Part shown: piece by piece, positions 16,979 through 23,098 of the stretch | Position numbering within the stretch: the stretch's first letter is position 1 | How the letters are laid out: each line of letters begins with the position of its first letter | NCBI GenBank assembly: GCA_002394365.1 | Contig: DGTQ01000011.1 | Span: forward strand, 13,354-77,353 | Direction of reading: 5' to 3' | DNA length: 64,000 nt | Source: Prevotellaceae bacterium UBA4332 | GTDB taxonomy: Bacteria > Bacteroidota > Bacteroidia > Bacteroidales > Bacteroidaceae | Notes under the pieces: model-generated | The model's input: only the letters and a program-made list of their open reading frames with translations | The model's database searches: none | What the model was told of the DNA's origin: nothing | Position numbers and translations under genes: made by a program

Positions 16979-17575
16979 CTATACTATTTCAAATTCGTTA
17001 TATTCAATGTTGATACCATCTTTCTTCTTATCGTAATATATAATGGGAACATCTATAATTTCATTCAGGTGGTTTTCCATTTTATAAGTTACAGACTTGA
17101 TTTGAACAGGAGTATTGCCTATGTATCCATCAATGCCCTTTGATTCTTCTTCCTTATTAGCCAATCTCCACGATTTCCCCAATTTCCCAGCAATAAAGGA
17201 AATAATAGCTTGCTGAACTCTCAGTCCGCAAAACGTCTTCGTATAAACCAAGTCCTTAACCCATTCCCTGATAAGGTCTTTGTCTATAAGTAACATTGCC
17301 TCTTTTTGCTTCACAAATTGGTCGTAAATTTTCTCCGTTGCAGCTTCTACTGCATTGGGCTGACGTTCATTATACCACTCAATCCATTCTTTCAAAGTTT
17401 GACCATCGAACTCTTGAATCAACTCAGACATTTGACCAACCACTTTAGGTCTCGTTCCTTGTGCTGTCTGGTTGATTTGGTTGATGAGCATGGTAGTGTA
17501 CTTTGGGAAAGGATACATCGCAGCGTTGGAAAGCTGCTCAACCTCACTGTTCTTGATTTTAACTTTCTTCAGCAT
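16979..17575 (-). CDS. Restriction endonuclease, possibly MjaI-like (CTAG)
   Basis: 198 residues from ATG 17575; a longer in-frame start at 17668 would lie inside the structured leader and is rejected. The active site reads ESKGIDGYIGNTPVQIK: Asp149, Gln158, Lys160, a PD-(D/E)XK variant with glutamine. The segments EWIEWYNERQP, IDKDLIREWVKDLVYTKTF and SKGIDGYIG look to me like the MjaI restriction enzyme family, which cuts CTAG and pairs with cytosine methyltransferases. That assignment is from memory and is moderate. It is the first gene after a promoter, a structured leader and a terminator-like hairpin, so its expression may be attenuated. Confidence 0.7.
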   Translation of the reverse strand: MLKKVKIKNSEVEQLSNAAMYPFPKYTTMLINQINQTAQGTRPKVVGQMSELIQEFDGQTLKEWIEWYNERQPNAVEAATEKIYDQFVKQKEAMLLIDKDLIREWVKDLVYTKTFCGLRVQQAIISFIAGKLGKSWRLANKEEESKGIDGYIGNTPVQIKSVTYKMENHLNEIIDVPIIYYDKKKDGINIEYNEFEIV

Positions 17576-17606
17576 AGTTATTAGGTTTGTAATTTCTATA
17601 TGAGGC

Positions 17607-17805
17607 AAAAAATGCCCTTTTTCTTTTGAAAAAAGGGCGTGGTAATTGTTGGTATCAAGGCCAACCACAGCCTACTCCAGACAACAATCAGTTTGTCCAC
17701 GCCCCTGTGAGAGCGCAGACATCCATTGTCTCTACTGGACTGGAGTTAATTAAGTGGTTGTTAAGATACCTCAGTCGAGTTAGGGATGTCCAACTCAGTA
17801 TTTTT
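17607..17805 (-). ncRNA. Structured leader RNA with terminator upstream of the restriction gene
   Basis: From the predicted start near 17805 the minus-strand RNA can form: a GACATCC/GGATGTC stem enclosing ~60 bases; a hairpin of GGGCGTGG (17704-17697) with CCACGCCC (17642-17635) extended inside by ATTGTTG/CAACAAT; then GCCCTTTTT paired with AAAAAGGGC (17638-17614) followed by six Us (17612-17607), a Rho-independent terminator. The four bases at 17638-17635 belong to both the second hairpin and the terminator, so the two structures exclude each other at their base. The nuclease ATG is 32 bases further. This is either an attenuator or an independent small RNA. Confidence 0.7.
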
Positions 17806-17811
17806 CTTCTG

Positions 17812-17842
17812 CAAAGATATATATTATTTTTTTTATTGCAAA
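17812..17842 (-). promoter_or_regulatory. Promoter of the leader RNA and restriction genes
   Basis: Minus-strand TTTG (17839-17842), exactly 19 bases, and TATCTTTG (17812-17819): a full match to the Bacteroidetes promoter. Confidence 0.85.
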
Positions 17843-17851
17843 GTAAATCAC

Positions 17852-17885
17852 AAAAAAAACTCACTCAACTTCGCAGTTAAGTGAG
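17852..17885 (-). terminator. Terminator after the small membrane peptide operon
   Basis: CTCACTCAACT (17860-17870) pairs with AGTTAAGTGAG (17875-17885) with one mismatch and a TCGC loop. On the minus strand eight Ts follow (17859-17852). Confidence 0.88.
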
Positions 17886-17956
17886 GTTAAAAATTATTAT
17901 GTTAGCGTTGTGCTATTTGCGAATAAGTCGCAAACGCCCACAAATATAAGTGGTCT

Positions 17957-18094
17957 TTATTGTTTGTTCCTGCCCCACAGATAGCCTGCACAGAAAGCGA
18001 GGGCTATGAGGATGAGGAGGCTGAGGGCTACCCAGACCCCGCCCTCGGGGGTAAACCATGCGGCTGGGAGTATTTCGTACCAGTGCTCTATCAT
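17957..18094 (-). CDS. 45-residue single-span membrane peptide
   Basis: A short peptide with one membrane helix at about residues 18-40 (WVALSLLILIALAFCAGYLW), an acidic N-terminal face and a short basic tail (GRNKQ). Its ATG overlaps the TGA of the upstream 88-residue gene (ATGA), which argues strongly for real, coupled translation. The pair has its own promoter and terminator. I do not recognise the family. A holin-like, toxin-like or envelope-anchoring role could each fit; the lysozyme-like protein at the other end of the block lacks a signal peptide and would need a holin. Confidence 0.7.
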   Translation of the reverse strand: MIEHWYEILPAAWFTPEGGVWVALSLLILIALAFCAGYLWGRNKQ

Positions 18095-18357
18095 AGCTGT
18101 GGGTTCTGGTTCTTCTCCATGTGGAGCTGGAGGGTGTCAGTCTTGGTGGTGTCCTGACAGCAGGGCTTAGCCTCCTTGCAACAAGGCTTACCTTCCTTGC
18201 AACAAGGCTTCTCATCAGTTGTCACACTTGCCGTCATACTGATGGCGACGGCAAGGAGAATGATAGATAAAAAACTACTTGGAGTGCGGAGGGCAGTGAA
18301 GAATTTAGAAAATGCCCCCCCCACTTTCTTATAACGGGATGTGAAAAATGTTGTCAT
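18091..18357 (-). CDS. 88-residue membrane-anchored peptide with three KPCC repeats
   Basis: A basic N-terminus (residues 1-27), one hydrophobic span (28-45), then a tail with KPCC at residues 50-53, 57-60 and 64-67, an exact seven-residue period, followed by a polar end. The hydrophobic span could be a signal peptide or an anchor; in both cases the cysteine tail faces the periplasm. Six cysteines in three vicinal pairs suggest metal binding or disulfide links. Promoter: minus-strand TTTG (18414-18417), 20 bases, TACCTTTG (18386-18393). The stop overlaps the start of the 45-residue peptide. Not a family I recognise. Confidence 0.68.
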   Translation of the reverse strand: MTTFFTSRYKKVGGAFSKFFTALRTPSSFLSIILLAVAISMTASVTTDEKPCCKEGKPCCKEAKPCCQDTTKTDTLQLHMEKNQNPQL

Positions 18358-18385
18358 AAGTTGTGGGATTATTAGTTATTTCCTG

Positions 18386-18417
18386 CAAAGGTAATAAAAA
18401 TATCTTGCTTTCACAAA
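18386..18417 (-). promoter_or_regulatory. Promoter of the small membrane peptide operon
   Basis: Minus-strand TTTG (18414-18417), 20 bases, TACCTTTG (18386-18393). The predicted leader is about 22 bases. Iteron array B lies about 50 bases upstream. Confidence 0.8.
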
Positions 18418-18469
18418 CAGCTATCACAGATTTAATACTTTTTTCATGGTTTTGTTTTGCACCCCGTAA

Positions 18470-18502
18470 GTTACAAAAGTTACAAAAGTTACAAAAGTTA
18501 CA
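18470..18502 (-). repeat. Iteron array B, (GTTACAAAA)3 plus GTTACA
   Basis: On the minus strand the unit is TTTTGTAAC, the same as array A but pointing the opposite way. It is the right border of the 9.1-18.5 kb segment. Confidence 0.9.
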
Positions 18503-18676
18503 TTTGATTTTCGGAGGTTGGTGCAAAGGTAATAGGTCTTAATGTACTTTGTTTAGACTTGTTGAATGGGGCAACAAGAAACTTTTCTTTGGAATATAAA
18601 GATATTTATATATAAATATATTTATATTCTTTCTTTTGAAAATATAGAAATAAGGAGAGCGCAAATCACGAACAAA

Positions 18677-18717
18677 GTAACTTTTGTTACTTTTGTTACT
18701 TTTGTTACTTTTGTAAC
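18677..18717 (+). repeat. Iteron array C, GTAACTTTT and three GTTACTTTT units
   Basis: Four 9-bp units plus GTAAC. It is the left border of the HU-like/smalltalk segment, 175 bases from array B and divergent from it. Confidence 0.9.
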
Positions 18718-18996
18718 TAAGCCAAATGTTAATTTTGCTCGGAGCAACATTGGATTTTTCCGCAAAATCAAAAAAAAAGCACTATTTTTACTTTTTCTAA
18801 ACACGTTGATTTATAGTGTGTTAAGACTAAGCAAGTGTTAACGTATGCAGAGGTACTGCTTCCACGCTCAGAGCCAGTGTTTTCGGGGGATAGAGGCAAG
18901 GGAAGGGCAGGCAGAACCAGTGCTTCTGCAAACGGCTCTTCCAAGTGTTAAAAACGGGCAAACTATTGCGTGTTTTAAGTTAAAGCAGTAACTTTG
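18718..18996 (+). promoter_or_regulatory. Intergenic region and promoter of the HU-like gene
   Basis: No gene is visible in 18718-19115. At 18843-18945 there are palindromic GCAGAGGTACTGCTTC-type sequences related to those at 37254-37316. A -7 element TAACTTTG lies at 18989-18996; the -33 region has only ATTG at 18965-18968 (20-base spacing). The HU-like leader would be about 115 bases. Confidence 0.6.
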
Positions 18997-19115
18997 CACT
19001 TGGAAATCGTAAGTACAAATGGTGCGCAACATTTAAGAATTACGACTGCTCCGCAAAACCCAATTTTAAGTTTGATTTGTCGAAATCAACTTTCAACCTT
19101 TCAAAAAAAATTATT

Positions 19116-19565
19116 ATGGCAATTATTGTAGATGTCCGTCAGGACAAAAGGAAGAGCGGCAACAAGCTGTGGTATGGTAAGGCTTGGCACCCACAGATAC
19201 TCGACACTCGTGCTCTTGCTGCTCGTGTTCAGGAAAATGTTTCCGTTAAGGAGTCTGACGTTTACGCTGTGCTCATCGAGCTTGCAAACGTGCTCACTTA
19301 CGAAATGCAGAACGGCTCAAAGTGTCAGCTTGACCGCTTCGGTTACTTCTATCCAATGCTTCGCTCTACGGGCGCAGTGGCAAAGAAGGATTTTTCAATC
19401 ACCGACAACATCAAGGACACAGTGATTAAGTTTACCCCATTCTACACTCGCGACAAGAAGAACGCTGCTCCTGGCAAGACTTCGGGCCTCTCAAGCCGTG
19501 CGCTTGACAGTGGTTTCAAGTACGTCCTTAAGGACAAGGTAGAGGAGACAGAACCAGAACCTTAA
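19116..19565 (+). CDS. HU-like DNA-binding protein
   Basis: 149 residues from ATG 19116 (MAIIVDVRQDKRKSG); an in-frame upstream start adds 13 residues with no support. The N-terminal ~125 residues match the Bacteroidetes HU-like family (LAARVQENVSVKESDVYAVLIELANVLTYEMQNGSKCQLDRFGYFYP), which differs from classic 90-residue HU by an extended N-terminus. Basic loop residues are followed by an acidic C-terminal tail (EETEPEP). It is paired with a smalltalk gene three bases downstream. Such pairs commonly sit near VirE_N/DUF3987 genes. It probably bends or coats DNA of the accessory block, possibly at the iteron arrays. Confidence 0.85.
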   Translation: MAIIVDVRQDKRKSGNKLWYGKAWHPQILDTRALAARVQENVSVKESDVYAVLIELANVLTYEMQNGSKCQLDRFGYFYPMLRSTGAVAKKDFSITDNIKDTVIKFTPFYTRDKKNAAPGKTSGLSSRALDSGFKYVLKDKVEETEPEP

Positions 19566-19568
19566 ACC

Positions 19569-19682
19569 ATGACGGAGCAGAGTAAGCACACTTGGAGCGT
19601 GATTATCAATGCCATTCTCACTGCTCTGTGCTCTATAATGGCAGGACTGACAACTTCAAGTTGTATCGGTCACATGGCATAA
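19569..19682 (+). CDS. Smalltalk family peptide
   Basis: 37 residues: a short polar N-terminus, one hydrophobic stretch (about residues 9-30) and a lipobox-like TSSC followed by a short tail. This is the pattern of the smalltalk peptides found after HU-like genes in Bacteroidetes. The gene starts three bases after the HU-like stop, so it is cotranscribed. It may be a very short lipoprotein; its function is unknown. A terminator hairpin follows 23 bases later. Confidence 0.8.
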   Translation: MTEQSKHTWSVIINAILTALCSIMAGLTTSSCIGHMA

Positions 19683-19705
19683 CTGATATTCTTCTCATAC
19701 GCTTT

Positions 19706-19746
19706 CTGCAACCATTCCGCAAGGGGTGGTTGCAGTTTGTTTTGTA
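19706..19746 (+). terminator. Terminator of the HU-like/smalltalk operon
   Basis: A perfect 9-bp stem CTGCAACCA/TGGTTGCAG (19706-19714 with 19727-19735), a 12-base loop and a T-rich tail. Confidence 0.85.
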
Positions 19747-19748
19747 AA

Positions 19749-19784
19749 GTTACAAATGTTACAAATGTTACAAATGTTACAAAT
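19749..19784 (-). repeat. Iteron array D, (GTTACAAAT)4
   Basis: Four perfect 9-bp units; minus-strand unit ATTTGTAAC. It is the right border of the HU-like segment, inverted relative to array C, and ends 10 bases before the next gene. Confidence 0.9.
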
Positions 19785-19793
19785 GTTTAATCT

Positions 19794-22700
19794 TTAATGT
19801 TTAACGTTTGACGGCGAAACGCCCTCTACCTTCTTAAAGATGCGGGAGAAATACTTGGGGTCGGAGAAGCCGCTCTTGTATGCTACTTCGGAGACGGACA
19901 GCCCGCCTGCCTGCAGCAACTGTCTGGCATAGGCTATGCGGTAGTGGGTGAGATAGTCCTGCGGACTGAGCCCCGAGAGTTCCTTGAAGCGAGAGAAGAA
20001 GGTGGTGCGGCTCATGCCCATCTCTGCTGCTATGGAGGGTATGGTGAGGTTTTCGTCGCTTATGTGACTGTCTATATACTGGCGCACTCTCTCGAGCAGG
20101 TCGTCCTTGTTCTCCCTGATGAGTGGTGCCACGTTATGGATAAACTCCATGCGCTGTTTTATTATCTCCTCCTGCGAGCGCATCTTGAGGTGCAGACGGT
20201 ATATGTATGCCCAGAGCAGGGCTATGCCGCCTATGATGATTGCGCCTATGGCTATATAGAGGAGCAGTGCCCAGGGTGTTTCCCAGAAGGTGGGCGTGAC
20301 GTAGAGCGTTATGTTGCGGAAGTTGCTGCACCATACTCCTGAGGCGTTGGTGGAGCGCACCTGTATGGTGTGATAGCCTGCGCTGAGGTTGAGGAAACTG
20401 AGCCTGTTGTTCTCGCCCTGCATTATCCATGTGCTGTCGCCCTCCATGCGATAGGCGTATTTTATCCTCTCGCAGGGCTTCATGGTGAGGGTGGCAAGCT
20501 GCAGTATGACGTCACGCTCGTGGATGGCGAGCCTTATAGTGTCGGCGGTGTCGGCATTATAGGCTGTGTTCTTCCCCTCTACGGTGAGTGTGGCTATGGC
20601 TATGCGTGGTGCCTCCTCGTTGGGTTTGAGCATCTGGGGGTTCCATGATATTATGTCGTCATCGGCGGCGGCTATGAGGTTGCCCCTGTCGTCTCTTACT
20701 ATCTCGGCAAAGGTCATAGGGGGCGCTTGCCAGTTGTAGAACACGGTGCGCTCCTTGTTGAGCATGGCTATGGAGTGGGGATAGGTTATCCACAGGTTGT
20801 CGTTGGCATCGCCCGTTATGGATAGCGGAGCATCGCTCGGGGCAAGGTTTTCCTTATCATATACGGTGAAGACGGCACTGTCGGAGAGTAGTGCCTCGGC
20901 ACTGGTGCGACATATTCCTGCGCTTGGGGTGAGACAATAGACGTAGCCCTGCTTGTCCTGGTACATCATCATTATCTCATTGTTCGAGAGGCTGTGTACG
21001 TCGTCGGCTCGCCTCTCGTTGTGGTACACTTTCTTTGTACTCCCGTTAGCGTTAAAGTTCTCGTTCTTAAAGGCATATACGCCATGACTTGTGCCCACGC
21101 ACATTATGCCCTCTCTGGTGCAAAGGAGGGAGCGGATGTTGAGCGAGCGCTCGTCAGTTGGCAACCAGGTGAGGCTGTTATTTTTGTTTAAGAAACAAGG
21201 TTTAGAAGATTGAAAATTGAAGATTGAAGATTGAGAACTGTGAATTGTGAATTGTGAACTGTTTATCACCACCTTGTTCAGTCCTCCGCTATAGGTGCCC
21301 ACCCAGAGGTTGCCCTGCTTGTCTTTTGTCATGCAGAAGACATCGTTGGCTGACAGGGAATACTTGTCCTTGGGATTGTGCAGGAACTGCTCCACCTTGT
21401 AGTCTCCGTTCTCATTCTCAGGTGTCAGGCGGTATAGTCCGCGCTCCTTCGTGCCCACCCACATGGTGCCGTCTTTCATTTCCTCTATGGCATAGACCGT
21501 TCCGAGGTCGTACTCCCTACCCCACACGGTGAGCTTGCCCCTTGTGTCGCCTACCCACAGTCTGTTTTTGGAGTCCATAAAGAGAGCGCAGGGCGAAATA
21601 TACATGCCCCACTGCCTGAACCACCTCTTGCGCAGGCTTACTCTGTCCAGTCCGCCGTCGCTGTCATACAGCCACACGTTGCCCTCCCTATCGACAAAGG
21701 TGCGCCCCACTTGTGGCTGATACCACGAGCCATCGTCTTTCTTCAGGTGGTGCAACTCGCCATCCTGACTGTCGTAATAGCATAGTCCTCCGTCTTTTGC
21801 CATGAGGAGGGTGTAAGGTTTCAGGTTGGAGGTTTGAGGTTTTAACTGTGAACTGTGCTCCGAGCTCTGCTCGCCTGAGAGCTTCGCTCGAAGAACTGTG
21901 AATTGTGAACTGTGAATTGCAAAGAACCAGCTGTCGTGCTTGTTCTCGTAGCTTGCCTCATCATCGGGCAGCAGGGAGTGTAGCGAGCCGTTTATCCCGT
22001 CAAGCAACATGGCGCCCTTGAGGTTGGTTATCATCCAGTAACGCCCCATTTCATCGCGAAAAAGCCTCTTTACTGATTCTATCCTCTCCCCTTTTCTTGC
22101 GCTCCAGTTGGTGCTCAGGCGAGCAGAGCTCGGAGTCCTCCCTCTTTCACTCCCTTTTACTCCCCTATATCTATACACCTGCCACTTGCCCTTATGACAT
22201 GTGAGCAGTGCCTCGCTGGTGGCTACGAGCAACTCACCCTCGTCGCCAGCCAGTCTGAGGATTTTGTCTGTCTTGATGGGCAGGTGGGCTCTGCGCATTT
22301 TCCATGTCTTGGTGTTAAGGTGCCACAATTCGCCATTCTTCGTGGCAAGGAATACGCACCCCTCTGCCGTTTCCCGCCAATAGTCGAAGCGCTTTCGGGG
22401 GAACGACACCCTCAGTCCTGGCACGGTGATGCCACCCTCCGACAGTATCCACGCCAAGCCCCGACTATCCTCGTTGATGCTCAGTATCTTGCCTGCTTTC
22501 AGCCTTCCGTTGGCAGCTGAATAGAGGCGTGCCGACTCTTTCGGATTGTCTATGCTCACCCTGATAGCTACATCACCCTCTGCCTGCAACCACACGTAGC
22601 CGCCCTGCATGGGGTATATCTGGTGTACCTTGTAGCTGCGGCGCGTCGCCTGCTCCAGATGCTGCGTAACGTCTATGAAGGTGGACGTGGTGACGTCGAA

Positions 22701-23021
22701 ACAATACGGATGGTAGAAGGAGCGACACCACACGTTGCCCTTGCTGTCTATCTTGACGGCGTCCAGACGGTCGTAGGGCATCATGGTGCCGTCGCCAGGG
22801 TGGGTCTTGAAGGAACGGAACTCCTGTCCGTCATAGCGAAAGAGTCCGCCCCACGTGGATATCCACAGAAAGCCGCGCTCGTCCTGCGCTATGCCCGTCA
22901 CCTTCTCCTTCAGCAAGCCCTGGGTGATGTTCCACAAACTTGAGCCACCCACATTGGCTGCCAAAGACCTTGTCGCTACCAGCAGCAGTACTGTCAATAT
23001 TATGTGTATGCGTCTTTTCAC
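19794..23021 (-). CDS. Transmembrane propeller regulator with AraC output (SusR-like)
   Basis: About 1,075 residues from GTG 23021; longer starts would lie upstream of the promoter. A signal segment is followed by a two-component-type beta-propeller region of repeated blades (GIAQDERGFLWISTWGGLFRYDG and similar), a Y_Y_Y immunoglobulin-like domain (LNLSAGYHTIQVRSTNASG), one membrane helix (about residues 905-930) and a C-terminal AraC helix-turn-helix pair (IPSIAAEMGMSRTTFFSRFKEL, ending VAYKSGFSDPKYFSRIFKK). There is no kinase or receiver domain, so it is a one-component SusR-like sensor rather than a hybrid two-component system. It sits beside two pectate lyases and probably senses pectin fragments. 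Three low-complexity inserts match dispersed repeats. Confidence 0.9.
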   Translation of the reverse strand: MKRRIHIILTVLLLVATRSLAANVGGSSLWNITQGLLKEKVTGIAQDERGFLWISTWGGLFRYDGQEFRSFKTHPGDGTMMPYDRLDAVKIDSKGNVWCRSFYHPYCFDVTTSTFIDVTQHLEQATRRSYKVHQIYPMQGGYVWLQAEGDVAIRVSIDNPKESARLYSAANGRLKAGKILSINEDSRGLAWILSEGGITVPGLRVSFPRKRFDYWRETAEGCVFLATKNGELWHLNTKTWKMRRAHLPIKTDKILRLAGDEGELLVATSEALLTCHKGKWQVYRYRGVKGSERGRTPSSARLSTNWSARKGERIESVKRLFRDEMGRYWMITNLKGAMLLDGINGSLHSLLPDDEASYENKHDSWFFAIHSSQFTVLRAKLSGEQSSEHSSQLKPQTSNLKPYTLLMAKDGGLCYYDSQDGELHHLKKDDGSWYQPQVGRTFVDREGNVWLYDSDGGLDRVSLRKRWFRQWGMYISPCALFMDSKNRLWVGDTRGKLTVWGREYDLGTVYAIEEMKDGTMWVGTKERGLYRLTPENENGDYKVEQFLHNPKDKYSLSANDVFCMTKDKQGNLWVGTYSGGLNKVVINSSQFTIHSSQSSIFNFQSSKPCFLNKNNSLTWLPTDERSLNIRSLLCTREGIMCVGTSHGVYAFKNENFNANGSTKKVYHNERRADDVHSLSNNEIMMMYQDKQGYVYCLTPSAGICRTSAEALLSDSAVFTVYDKENLAPSDAPLSITGDANDNLWITYPHSIAMLNKERTVFYNWQAPPMTFAEIVRDDRGNLIAAADDDIISWNPQMLKPNEEAPRIAIATLTVEGKNTAYNADTADTIRLAIHERDVILQLATLTMKPCERIKYAYRMEGDSTWIMQGENNRLSFLNLSAGYHTIQVRSTNASGVWCSNFRNITLYVTPTFWETPWALLLYIAIGAIIIGGIALLWAYIYRLHLKMRSQEEIIKQRMEFIHNVAPLIRENKDDLLERVRQYIDSHISDENLTIPSIAAEMGMSRTTFFSRFKELSGLSPQDYLTHYRIAYARQLLQAGGLSVSEVAYKSGFSDPKYFSRIFKKVEGVSPSNVKH

Positions 23022-23026
23022 GGGTG

Positions 23027-23058
23027 CAAAGATACAAAAAAGAAAGGCAACCACCAAA
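23027..23058 (-). promoter_or_regulatory. Promoter of the AraC-type regulator
   Basis: Minus-strand TTTG (23055-23058), 20 bases and TATCTTTG (23027-23034). The GTG start at 23021 lies five bases after the -7 element, so the transcript would be leaderless or nearly so. The promoter overlaps the terminator of the upstream pectate lyase gene. Confidence 0.65.
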
Positions 23059-23074
23059 CAGGATAGTTGCCTTT
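23035..23074 (-). terminator. Terminator of the first pectate lyase gene
   Basis: AAAGGCAAC (23043-23051) and GTTGCCTTT (23066-23074) form a perfect 9-bp stem; on the minus strand a T run follows (23040-23035). Confidence 0.85.
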
Positions 23075-23098
23075 TTATGTTTTCAGGGTATCGTTTTT

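Noticed and set aside
16979..17668. Earlier start at 17668 for the restriction gene
   Set aside because: The extra codons lie inside the structured leader and its terminator hairpin; ATG 17575 is just downstream.
17607..17805. 6S RNA
   Set aside because: The 5' and 3' ends do not pair into the long bubble-containing rod expected of 6S RNA, and a terminator plus a downstream gene fit attenuation better.
17913..18215. 100-residue minus-strand frame overlapping the small membrane peptides
   Set aside because: Arg/Pro/Ser-rich product without protein character; the overlapping 88- and 45-residue frames share an ATGA junction and have promoter and terminator.
18566..18841. Open frame with repeated VTF residues across iteron array C
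   Set aside because: It is only the translation of the 9-bp repeats (TTTGTTACT read as Phe-Val-Thr). No start signal, and the frames on the other strand across arrays B and C are the same artefact.
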